The notes beneath the pieces are model-generated. The model was not told where the DNA came from. It saw nothing but the letters and a program-made list of their open reading frames with translations, and made no database searches. Below, one piece after another: positions 1 to 5,509 of a DNA stretch of 8,772 bases (the first letter of the stretch is position 1; every line of letters starts with the position of its first letter). The stretch spans positions 1-8,772 of the forward strand of contig DATDGI010000043.1 of assembly GCA_036522155.1 (NCBI GenBank), written 5' to 3'. Position numbers and translations under genes: made by a program. The DNA comes from UBA9676 sp036522155 (GTDB lineage Bacteria; Actinomycetota; Actinomycetes; Streptosporangiales; Streptosporangiaceae).

Positions 1-2
1 TG

Positions 3-1958
3 GTCGGCGCCGCGCTGGCGCGGGCCGGGGAGCCGGCCCGGCCGGCCGCGGCGGCCGGCGGCGCGGCGCTGCCGGAGGTGGCGGTCGTGGTCCCCGAGCC
101 GGCCGGGCTGGTGGCCGAGGAAGACAGGAGCCGTCGCCCGACCGTGTTCTCCGCCCTGCGGGAAGTAATCGCGGCCATGGCCGGCGGCGACCCGCACCTC
201 GGCCTGTACGGCGCGTTCGGCTACGACCTGGCGTTCCAGTTCGAGCCGGTCAGGCTGCGCCGTGACCGCCTGGCCGGCCATCGTGACCTGGTCCTGCACC
301 TGCCCGACGAGCTGTACGTGGTGGACCGCAAGCGCGAGACGGCGATGCGCTACCGGTACGAGTTCGCGGTGGCCGGCGTGTCCACCGAGGGGATGCCCAG
401 GCAGACCCAGCCGGCCCCGGCCGCCGGGCACCCAGACGGTCCCGCCGCGGTCCCGCCCGGCCCGGAACCGGGTGCGTATGCCCGGGTGGTCGAGCAGGCC
501 AGGGAGCGTTTCGCCCGCGGCGACCTGTTCGAGGTCGTGCCCAGTCACGCCTTCCACGCCCCGTGCGCCTCCCCGGCGGCCTTCTATCAGTTGCTGAGGC
601 AGCGCAACCCGGCCCCCTACGAGTTCTTCTTCAACCTCGGCGAGGGTGAGTGCCTGGTCGGTGCCTCGCCGGAGATGTATGTGCGGGTGACCGGCGACCG
701 GGTGGAGACCTGCCCCATTTCCGGCACCATCGGGCGCGGCGCCGACCCGCTGGAGGACGCGGCCAACATCCGCACACTGCTGAACTCACCGAAGGAAGAG
801 TCCGAGTTGACGATGTGCACCGACGTGGACCGCAACGACAAGTCGCGGGTCTGCGTGCCGGGCAGCGTGCGGGTCATCGGGCGGCGGCAGATCGAGATCT
901 ACAGCCGCCTCATGCACACCGTGGATCACATCGAGGGCCGGCTCCGGCCGGGGCTCGACGCGCTCGACGCGTTCCTGTCCCACATGTGGGCGGTCACCGT
1001 GACCGGTGCCCCGAAGACCTGGGCGATGCAGTTCATCGAGGACCATGAGCAGGAGCCGCGCCGCTGGTACGGCGGGGCGGTCGGGATGATCGGCTTCGAC
1101 GGGGGCATGAACACCGGCCTGACGCTGCGCACGGCGCACATCACCGGCGGGATGGCCGCGGTCAGGGCTGGCGCCACCTTGCTGTTCGACTCCGACCCGG
1201 CCGCCGAGGAGCGGGAGACCCACCTCAAGGCCCGGGCCCTGCTGGAATCGCTGGCCGAGGCCGCCCGGGCCGGCCACGACGGCAGCATGGGCGCGCGGGG
1301 CGAGCGCCGCGCGGCCGCCGTCTCCCGGCCCGGCGAGGGCCTGCGCGTGCTGCTGGTCGACCACCAGGACTCGTTCGTGCACACGCTGGCCGGCTATTTC
1401 CGTGAGCAGGGCGCGCAGGTGCTGACGCTGCGGGCGGGGCTGCCGGTGTCGGCGCTGGATGAGTACGCACCCGGGCTGGTGGTGCTCTCGCCCGGGCCGG
1501 GCCGGCCCGCCGACTTCGGCTGCGCCGGGCTGCTCACCGAACTTGACCGGCGGGGGCTGCCCGCCTTCGGCGTCTGCCTGGGCCTGCAGGCGATGGTCGA
1601 GCACGCCGGTGGTGAGCTCGGGCTGCTCACCGAGCCGGCCCACGGCAAGCCCGGCCGGGTGATCCGGCTGCGGCCGGATGACGGCGACGGGCTGCTGGCG
1701 GGCCTGCCCGCCGAGTTCACCGCGGCCAGGTACCACTCCATCTACGCCTCGCCGGACCAGGTCAAGGGCGGCTTCGAGGTGACCGCGCGGACGCCGGACG
1801 GGGTGGTCATGGCGATCGAGAACCCGGGCGCGGGCCGGTGGGCGGTGCAGTTCCACCCGGAATCGATCCTGACCGCCGCGGGCGGCGCGGGGCATCAGGT
1901 CGTGGCCAACGTGCTGCGCCTGTGCCGGGCCCGGGCGGGCCGCCAGCCGGTCACCTGA
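3..1958 (+). CDS. trpE: Fused anthranilate synthase TrpE-TrpG, 5' partial
   Basis: Makes anthranilate from chorismate and glutamine, the first step of tryptophan synthesis or of anthranilate-derived secondary metabolites. The frame is open to the left edge, so the true start lies outside; family members are about 700 residues and about 650 are visible. Numbering from the GTG at 78, the chorismate domain spans about 1-395, with LYGAFGYDLAFQFEP (43-57), PISGT (213-217), TDVDRND (248-254) and TGAPK (309-313). A linker leads to the glutaminase domain (about 420-620), with SPGPG, GVCLGLQ (nucleophile Cys500) and FHPE (His593, Glu595), so the catalytic triad is complete. The Ser in PISGT, where PabB has the Lys of PIKGT, argues against aminodeoxychorismate synthase. 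Overall it matches the fused TrpE(G) clade of rhizobia, Azospirillum and some Streptomyces. The tryptophan feedback site near the N-terminus is not visible. A PhzE-like ADIC synthase is a less likely alternative. Confidence 0.93.
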   Translation, partial: VGAALARAGEPARPAAAAGGAALPEVAVVVPEPAGLVAEEDRSRRPTVFSALREVIAAMAGGDPHLGLYGAFGYDLAFQFEPVRLRRDRLAGHRDLVLHLPDELYVVDRKRETAMRYRYEFAVAGVSTEGMPRQTQPAPAAGHPDGPAAVPPGPEPGAYARVVEQARERFARGDLFEVVPSHAFHAPCASPAAFYQLLRQRNPAPYEFFFNLGEGECLVGASPEMYVRVTGDRVETCPISGTIGRGADPLEDAANIRTLLNSPKEESELTMCTDVDRNDKSRVCVPGSVRVIGRRQIEIYSRLMHTVDHIEGRLRPGLDALDAFLSHMWAVTVTGAPKTWAMQFIEDHEQEPRRWYGGAVGMIGFDGGMNTGLTLRTAHITGGMAAVRAGATLLFDSDPAAEERETHLKARALLESLAEAARAGHDGSMGARGERRAAAVSRPGEGLRVLLVDHQDSFVHTLAGYFREQGAQVLTLRAGLPVSALDEYAPGLVVLSPGPGRPADFGCAGLLTELDRRGLPAFGVCLGLQAMVEHAGGELGLLTEPAHGKPGRVIRLRPDDGDGLLAGLPAEFTAARYHSIYASPDQVKGGFEVTARTPDGVVMAIENPGAGRWAVQFHPESILTAAGGAGHQVVANVLRLCRARAGRQPVT

Positions 1959-1974
1959 TGTCGGCCGCCGCCGG

Positions 1975-1980
1975 TAGGGT
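1975..1980 (+). promoter_or_regulatory. Possible -10 box for the thyA operon
   Basis: TAGGGT fits the actinobacterial TANNNT -10 pattern and sits in the 59-bp gap between the anthranilate synthase stop and the thymidylate synthase start. It would start a transcript near 1987 with a leader of about 30 nt carrying the ribosome binding site. No convincing -35 box is seen 17-18 bp upstream, and read-through from the upstream gene is equally possible. Confidence 0.25.
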
Positions 1981-2004
1981 GCCGTGCCAGGGAGTGTCCA
2001 GCCC

Positions 2005-2012
2005 GAGGAGGA
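2005..2012 (+). promoter_or_regulatory. Strong ribosome binding site of thymidylate synthase
   Basis: GAGGAGGA lies 5 nt before the GTG at 2018. It is the best Shine-Dalgarno match in the window and decides the start of the thymidylate synthase: the in-frame upstream ATG at 1838 would put 60 unrelated residues in front and has no such site. It also appears to be the only clear ribosome binding site for the three-gene operon, since the next two genes start inside stop/start overlaps. Confidence 0.8.
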
Positions 2013-2017
2013 CGCAC

Positions 2018-2914
2018 GTGCGCTACCTGCCGCCCGCGGCCCGCGAGCCGGACGCGCAGTACCGGCAACTGCTGGCGCGGATCGCGCGTGACGGCACGTC
2101 CGTGCCGACCCGCCAGGGCCCGGCCGCGCTCACCCTGATGCAGCAGGCGATGCGGTTCGAGCTGGCGAATGGCTTCCCCATGATCACCGAACGGAGCCTG
2201 AAGTCGTTCTGGCGCAAGCCGATCGGTGAGCTGTGCGCCTTCATCAACGGGGCGACCACGCTGGACGAGCTGGCCGAGTTCGGCTGCGACTGGTGGGGGG
2301 ACTGGGCGACCCCGGCCAAGACCTCCTCCCGCGGCCTGCCGCCGGGCAGCCTCGGGCCCGGTTCCTACGGCGGCGCGTTCCGGCATTTCCCGACCGCGGA
2401 AGGGGGCGGGTTCGACCAGTTCGCCCACCTGGTCGAGCAGATCCGGGAGCTGCCGGGCGACCGGACCCACTTCGTTTCCCCCTGGATCCCGCAGTACCAG
2501 GTGCGCGGTACCGGCAAGACGCCCCGTACCACCATCGCGCCCTGCCACGGCTGGGTGCACGTCCGGGTCATCGCCGGCCGCCTCCACCTGCACATGTTCC
2601 AGCGGTCGGGGGATGTGCCGGTCGGGGTGCCGGCCAACATGATCCAGTACGCGGCGCTGCTGCTGATGCTGGAGCAGCTCACCCAGATCAGCGCGGCCGC
2701 GTACTACCACACCATTTCCGACGCGCACATCTACGCCAACCAGATGGACGCCGTGCAGGTCATGCTCGGCCGGGAGGCCCGGCGGCTGCCGACGGTCACG
2801 CTGACCGGCGCGGGCCAGCGGGTGACCGACATCCACGACTTCCGGGGCGAGCACTTCGAGCTGGCCGACTACGAGCCGTACCCGTCGATCCCGGCCATCC
2901 CGGTCTCGCCATGA
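2018..2914 (+). CDS. thyA: Divergent ThyA-type thymidylate synthase
   Basis: Expected to methylate dUMP to dTMP using methylenetetrahydrofolate, which becomes dihydrofolate. It has 298 residues from the GTG at 2018. The family core is present: general-base Glu71 in GELCAFING, nucleophile Cys176 in APCHGW, RSGD (196-199) for phosphate binding, Asn207 (equivalent to E. coli Asn177, the uracil-reading residue), DAHIY (235-239) and a C-terminal YEPYPSI. Asn207 favours a uracil rather than a cytosine substrate, so a dCMP/CMP hydroxymethylase is less likely. It differs from textbook ThyA: PFNI is PANM (205-208), the second Arg of the neighbour-subunit pair (E. coli Arg127) is Thr150, and the segment before the catalytic half (about 97-125) is rearranged. 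From memory it resembles thymidylate synthases of Patescibacteria (CPR). Its stop overlaps the DHFR start as ATGA, and the DHFR recycles its folate product. Many actinomycetes rely on ThyX, so this may be a second enzyme. Confidence 0.9.
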   Translation: MRYLPPAAREPDAQYRQLLARIARDGTSVPTRQGPAALTLMQQAMRFELANGFPMITERSLKSFWRKPIGELCAFINGATTLDELAEFGCDWWGDWATPAKTSSRGLPPGSLGPGSYGGAFRHFPTAEGGGFDQFAHLVEQIRELPGDRTHFVSPWIPQYQVRGTGKTPRTTIAPCHGWVHVRVIAGRLHLHMFQRSGDVPVGVPANMIQYAALLLMLEQLTQISAAAYYHTISDAHIYANQMDAVQVMLGREARRLPTVTLTGAGQRVTDIHDFRGEHFELADYEPYPSIPAIPVSP

Positions 2915-3432
2915 TCATCTCGCTGGTGGTCGCGGCGGCCAAGAACGAGGTCATCGGCCGGGACGGCGCGCTGCCCTGGCATCTGCCGGACGATCTGCGC
3001 CGCTTCCGGGCGCTGACCACCGGGCAGGTGGTGGTGATGGGCAGGCTCACCCACGAATCGATCGTCGCCCGGCTCGGCCACCCGCTGGCGGGCCGCACCT
3101 CGGTCGTGGTCAGCAGCACGCTGCCGGACGCCGCGGACGAGCGGGTGGTGGTGGCCGGCTCGGTGGGATCGGCGCTGGAGGTGGCGGCCAGCATCAGCGC
3201 GCTGGCGGGCAGCGGCGAGGTGTTCGTGATCGGCGGCGAGTCGGTGTACCGGCAGGTGCTGCCGTCGGCCGACCGGATCTACCTGACCCGGGTCCACGCC
3301 GAGGAGGCGGGGGACCGGCGGATGCCGGACCGCTGGCTGGCCGGCTTCGAGCTGGTGTCCCAGGAGGACGCGACCGATCCCGGCACCGGCACCGCTTGCT
3401 CTTACCTGCTCTACCAGCGGGCCCGGCCGTGA
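2911..3432 (+). CDS. folA: Dihydrofolate reductase
   Basis: Reduces dihydrofolate to tetrahydrofolate with NADPH in the cytosol, regenerating the cofactor used by the thymidylate synthase encoded just upstream. It has 173 residues, the usual bacterial size. Visible signatures are VIGRDGALPWHLPDDL with catalytic Asp28, VVVMGRLTHES (the NADPH-binding MGR-T-ES motif), GRTSVVVSS, and VFVIGGESVYRQVLPSADRIYLT containing the family GG motif. A short insertion follows the MGR-T-ES motif, where RLGHPLAGRT replaces the common RPLPGRT. The ATG lies in an ATGA overlap with the thymidylate synthase stop and has no Shine-Dalgarno sequence of its own, so translation is probably coupled. It may give some antifolate tolerance if the host has another folA, but nothing here shows that. 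Confidence 0.93.
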   Translation: MIISLVVAAAKNEVIGRDGALPWHLPDDLRRFRALTTGQVVVMGRLTHESIVARLGHPLAGRTSVVVSSTLPDAADERVVVAGSVGSALEVAASISALAGSGEVFVIGGESVYRQVLPSADRIYLTRVHAEEAGDRRMPDRWLAGFELVSQEDATDPGTGTACSYLLYQRARP

Positions 3433-3902
3433 CGTTCTACTGCTTCGAGAACGCCAGGACCCCCGGCCAGGTGGCCGAGATGCGCCGTCTCGACGCCGCC
3501 GGGATCTGCCTGTTCTGCCCGGACGGGCTGGCCCGCCACCCGCCGGAGCGGATCCTGCTCCGCACCCGGCACTGGACGGCGCTGCACAACGACTTTCCCT
3601 ACCCCGGCACCCGGATGCACCTGCTGCTCGTGCCGCGCCAGCACGCGACCGACCTGACCGGGCTGCCCGGAGCGGCCCAGCAGGACTTCTGGCACGCCCT
3701 GGAGGCGGTGGTCAGTGACCAGGAGCTGACCTATTACGGCCTGGGGGTGCGCAACGGCGACTGCCGTTATACCGGTGCCAGCATCGCCCACGTGCATGCC
3801 CACCTGCTGGTCGGTGAGCCCGGCCCGGGCGGGCCGGGCCCGGTCCGCATGCGGTTCAGCGCCCGGCCGGGCGGCCCGGCGCACCCTCCGGACCCGGCCT
3901 GA
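3429..3902 (+). CDS. HIT-family nucleotide-binding protein
   Basis: Histidine-triad proteins are nucleotidyl hydrolases or transferases acting on compounds such as AMP-lysine, Ap4A or nucleotide sugars; the substrate here is unknown. It has 157 residues. The triad HVHAHLL (His121, His123, His125) is complete, with His123 the expected nucleophile. Upstream are NDFPYPGTRMHLLLVPRQH (54-72), the usual family strand-loop, and NGDCRYTGASIAH before the triad. ICLFC (26-30) gives a CxxC pair like the zinc site of some HIT and GalT-like proteins. The GTG start shares GTGA with the DHFR stop and has no Shine-Dalgarno sequence, so translation is probably coupled. The last 30 residues are Pro/Gly-rich, and the final 47 bp overlap the 3' end of the opposite-strand deaminase gene. 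Membership of the family is clear; the role in the operon is not. Confidence 0.85.
   Translation: MTFYCFENARTPGQVAEMRRLDAAGICLFCPDGLARHPPERILLRTRHWTALHNDFPYPGTRMHLLLVPRQHATDLTGLPGAAQQDFWHALEAVVSDQELTYYGLGVRNGDCRYTGASIAHVHAHLLVGEPGPGGPGPVRMRFSARPGGPAHPPDPA
3818..3839. terminator. GC hairpin between the converging operons
   Basis: A perfect 9-bp inverted repeat, GCCCGGCCC and GGGCCGGGC, surrounds a 4-nt GGGC loop. It begins 16 nt after the deaminase stop on the minus strand, where a terminator is expected, but on the plus strand it lies inside the HIT reading frame, about 60 nt before that stop. There is no T tract on either side; U-less hairpin terminators are proposed in actinobacteria. It may end the minus-strand transcript, but could simply reflect the GPGGPG-coding sequence. 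Confidence 0.4.
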
Positions 3903-4743
3903 CCACCCGGGTGTCCACCCAGATCAGTGTGATGCCGGCCGCCCTCAGCACCTGCTCACCATCCAGGACCGAGTACTGCCCGGCGAAATAGCAGCGGCGG
4001 AAGCCGGCCCCGGCCACCAGCCTGGCACAGGCCGGGCACGGGAACGTGGTGGCGTACAGGTCAGCGCCGGCCAGCCGGAGGCCGTCCCTGGCCGCCCGCG
4101 CAATCAGCGCGGCCTCGGCATGGATGGCGGTCGACAGGTCAGCGCGGACCCCCCGCCCGAAGCTGTCCCGCGGGTCGCCGTTGAAGTAGGGCGCGTATTC
4201 GGTGGGCTGATGCTGGTTCCAGGCGCAGCCGAGCACCTGGCCGTCCCGGGCGGCCAGCGCGCCCACCTGCCGCCACCAGTCCGAGCTGCGGCGGGCCGCA
4301 TCCGCGGCGGTGGCGAGCAGCGCACGGGGGAGTTCCTCGCAGGTGATCTCGCCGTCGAAGGTGACCGGGGTGCGGGCGGCCGCCCACTCCCGGTCCCAGC
4401 GCAGGAACGTGCGGTCGAGCGTGACCGTCCGGCCCCCACCCTGCCTGAGCTGGCCGGCCAGCTCGCGGGTGATTTCCTCGTCCGGCAGCACGACGGTGTC
4501 GCCGGTCACCACCGTGGGCAGGTCGGCGGGGCCGATCACCCAGATCCGGGCGTGCGGCAGGAGCAGCCGCACGCAGTCCGCGGCCCGCTCCGCGGGCAGC
4601 GCGCGGATGTCCTTGGCCAGGCTGGGAAAGGCCTGCCGGAAATCGGGGCCGAGCAGCAGCACCTCGTCGGCGTCGGCATGCCTGGTGAGGAAGTCCTCGT
4701 AGCCGGCGTGCAGGACCGGCAGGTACAGCAGGACCTGTTTCAC
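3856..4743 (-). CDS. Two-domain dCMP-deaminase-like protein
   Basis: A zinc-dependent cytidine/deoxycytidylate-deaminase fold forms the C-terminal half (about 140-275). Its metal and proton-shuttle motif is HAE (His208, Glu210) and its cysteines are in PCPAC (Cys236, Cys239), so the active site looks complete. The likely reaction is deamination of dCMP or a related cytosine nucleotide; if dCMP, it would yield dUMP for the nearby thymidylate synthase. Residues 1-135 form an additional domain I do not recognise, starting KQVLLYLPVLHAGYEDF and with an alternating strand/helix look (VLLLGPDF, IWVIGP). A conserved-looking stretch WNQHQPTEYAPYFNGDPRDS lies between the first strands and HAE and is unlike ordinary Dcd/ComEB. 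At 295 residues it is about twice the size of a simple dCMP deaminase. From memory, similar proteins occur in Patescibacteria. The GTG start overlaps the nucleotidyltransferase stop as GTGA with no ribosome binding site. Confidence 0.8.
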   Translation of the reverse strand: MKQVLLYLPVLHAGYEDFLTRHADADEVLLLGPDFRQAFPSLAKDIRALPAERAADCVRLLLPHARIWVIGPADLPTVVTGDTVVLPDEEITRELAGQLRQGGGRTVTLDRTFLRWDREWAAARTPVTFDGEITCEELPRALLATAADAARRSSDWWRQVGALAARDGQVLGCAWNQHQPTEYAPYFNGDPRDSFGRGVRADLSTAIHAEAALIARAARDGLRLAGADLYATTFPCPACARLVAGAGFRRCYFAGQYSVLDGEQVLRAAGITLIWVDTRVVRPGPEGAPGRPAGR

Positions 4744-5405
4744 CCCGGCGCCTGGCCCGGGCCCGGCCGGTCGCCCGGCTCGGGCATGCCCAGCTGGATC
4801 CGGCGCAGCCGGGCCGAGGTGCTGACGGTCGCCATCCGCCCCAGTACCTCCACCCGGCCGCAGTAGCGCTGCTCGAGCTCGGCGATGTCGGCCGCGGTGT
4901 AGGTCTCCTCGGTCGCCACCAGCACGTCCGGGCGGACCGCCTTGATCAGCGCCCAGCGCTCGTGCTGCAGGTGCTTGAGCGTGACCAGGCCCACCCCGCG
5001 CTGGTGGGTCACCATCCGCAGCCGCTCCATCTCGGGCACGGCGGGCCGGTGCGGCCCCTTCCTGGCGCTGATCTTCTCGTCGCTGTCCAGCCCGACGATG
5101 AGGAAGTCGCCGAACCGGCGCGCGGCCTCCAGGTACATCGAGTGGCCCTCGTGGATGATGTCAAAGGAGCCGCTGGTCAGCACGACCCTCAGGCCCAGCG
5201 TGCGGAGGGCCTGCACGATGGCGGTGATCCGCTGGTAGTCCGGGACGAAACGCAGCTCGAAGTTGGAAGCGTCGGCGAACAGGCCGCTGTTGACCAGGGC
5301 CACCGTCCCGGGCGGGACTGGGCCGACCGGATCCGGAGGGCCCGCCGGGGTGACCAGACCGGCCGCGTCCTGCACCGGCGCGAACTCGTCGCGCACCTTG
5401 GCCAT
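4740..5405 (-). CDS. HldE/RfaE-type nucleotidyltransferase
   Basis: A nucleotidyltransferase of the HIGH-like superfamily, which transfers AMP or CMP from the triphosphate to a phosphorylated acceptor; neither nucleotide nor acceptor can be read from sequence. The protein has 221 residues. GSFDIIHEGH (79-88) is the GxFDxxHxGH phosphate-binding motif. KGPHRPAVPEMERLRMV (116-132) matches the K-G--RP---ER segment of the HldE C-terminal domain, and TVSTSARLRRI (193-203) corresponds to the ISTT-type motif near the C-terminus. Residues 1-75 precede the core; about 1-34 are Pro/Gly-rich and 35-75 are more ordered. I chose the ATG at 5405 because AGGA (5411-5414) lies 5 nt upstream; the open frame to 5612 would overlap the flavohaemoglobin gene with low-complexity sequence. 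It is the first gene of a minus-strand operon with the deaminase. Confidence 0.83.
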   Translation of the reverse strand: MAKVRDEFAPVQDAAGLVTPAGPPDPVGPVPPGTVALVNSGLFADASNFELRFVPDYQRITAIVQALRTLGLRVVLTSGSFDIIHEGHSMYLEAARRFGDFLIVGLDSDEKISARKGPHRPAVPEMERLRMVTHQRGVGLVTLKHLQHERWALIKAVRPDVLVATEETYTAADIAELEQRYCGRVEVLGRMATVSTSARLRRIQLGMPEPGDRPGPGQAPG

Positions 5406-5410
5406 GTGCT

Positions 5411-5414
5411 TCCT
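5411..5414 (-). promoter_or_regulatory. Ribosome binding site of the nucleotidyltransferase
   Basis: Read on the minus strand, AGGA within GAGAGGAAG lies 5 nt before the ATG at 5405. It sets the start of this gene and appears to serve the downstream deaminase too, which lacks a site of its own. Confidence 0.7.
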
Positions 5415-5419
5415 CTCGC

Positions 5420-5438
5420 CCGCCGGTGTACCCGGCGG
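5420..5438 (-). repeat. Leader hairpin before the nucleotidyltransferase
   Basis: CCGCCGG and CCGGCGG form a perfect 7-bp inverted repeat around a 5-nt loop, between the possible -10 box and the ribosome binding site. It could fold in the mRNA leader a few bases from the Shine-Dalgarno sequence and affect translation. Short GC hairpins are common in DNA of this composition. Confidence 0.35.
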
Positions 5439-5457
5439 CTGCCTGCGGACGGTCCCG

Positions 5458-5463
5458 ATCATA
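5458..5463 (-). promoter_or_regulatory. Possible -10 box of the nucleotidyltransferase operon
   Basis: On the minus strand this reads TATGAT, five of six matches to TATAAT, in the 104-bp gap between the flavohaemoglobin stop and the nucleotidyltransferase start. A transcript would start near 5451 with a leader of about 46 nt. No good -35 box is found 17-18 bp upstream, where the flavohaemoglobin terminator hairpin lies. Confidence 0.4.
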
Positions 5464-5475
5464 TCGGCCACCAGG

Positions 5476-5504
5476 CCGCCCGCAGCGCCGTGGTATGCGG
5501 GCGG
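5476..5504 (-). terminator. Hairpin terminator after the flavohaemoglobin gene
   Basis: CCGCCCGCA and TGCGGGCGG form a perfect 9-bp inverted repeat around an 11-nt loop, starting 6 nt after the flavohaemoglobin stop. No T tract follows, so this would be a U-less, GC-only terminator. Its position separates the flavohaemoglobin transcript from the nucleotidyltransferase operon on the same strand. Confidence 0.5.
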
Positions 5505-5509
5505 GCGCG

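Noticed and set aside
3..1958. Reading the first gene as fused aminodeoxychorismate synthase (PabBA) feeding the folate genes
   Set aside because: The diagnostic Lys of PIKGT is Ser (PISGT), and TDVDRNDKSRVC and LYGAFGYDLAFQFEP match fused anthranilate synthases.
1838..2017. Upstream in-frame ATG giving the thymidylate synthase 60 extra residues
   Set aside because: It overlaps the anthranilate synthase, encodes unrelated sequence and lacks a ribosome binding site, whereas GTG at 2018 has GAGGAGGA 5 nt upstream and gives a family-typical N-terminus.
786..2854. Long minus-strand open frames opposite the anthranilate synthase and thymidylate synthase genes
   Set aside because: They are Arg/Pro/Gly/Ala-rich, have no recognisable domain and are expected antisense shadows of very GC-rich coding DNA.
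2018..2914. Calling the ThyA homologue a dCMP or CMP hydroxymethylase
   Set aside because: The base-reading position is Asn207, as in uracil-using synthases; hydroxymethylases are expected to carry Asp there.
3775..4866. Plus-strand open frame of 363 codons opposite the deaminase
   Set aside because: Low-complexity sequence with no motifs, while the opposite strand encodes an intact zinc deaminase with HAE and PCPAC.
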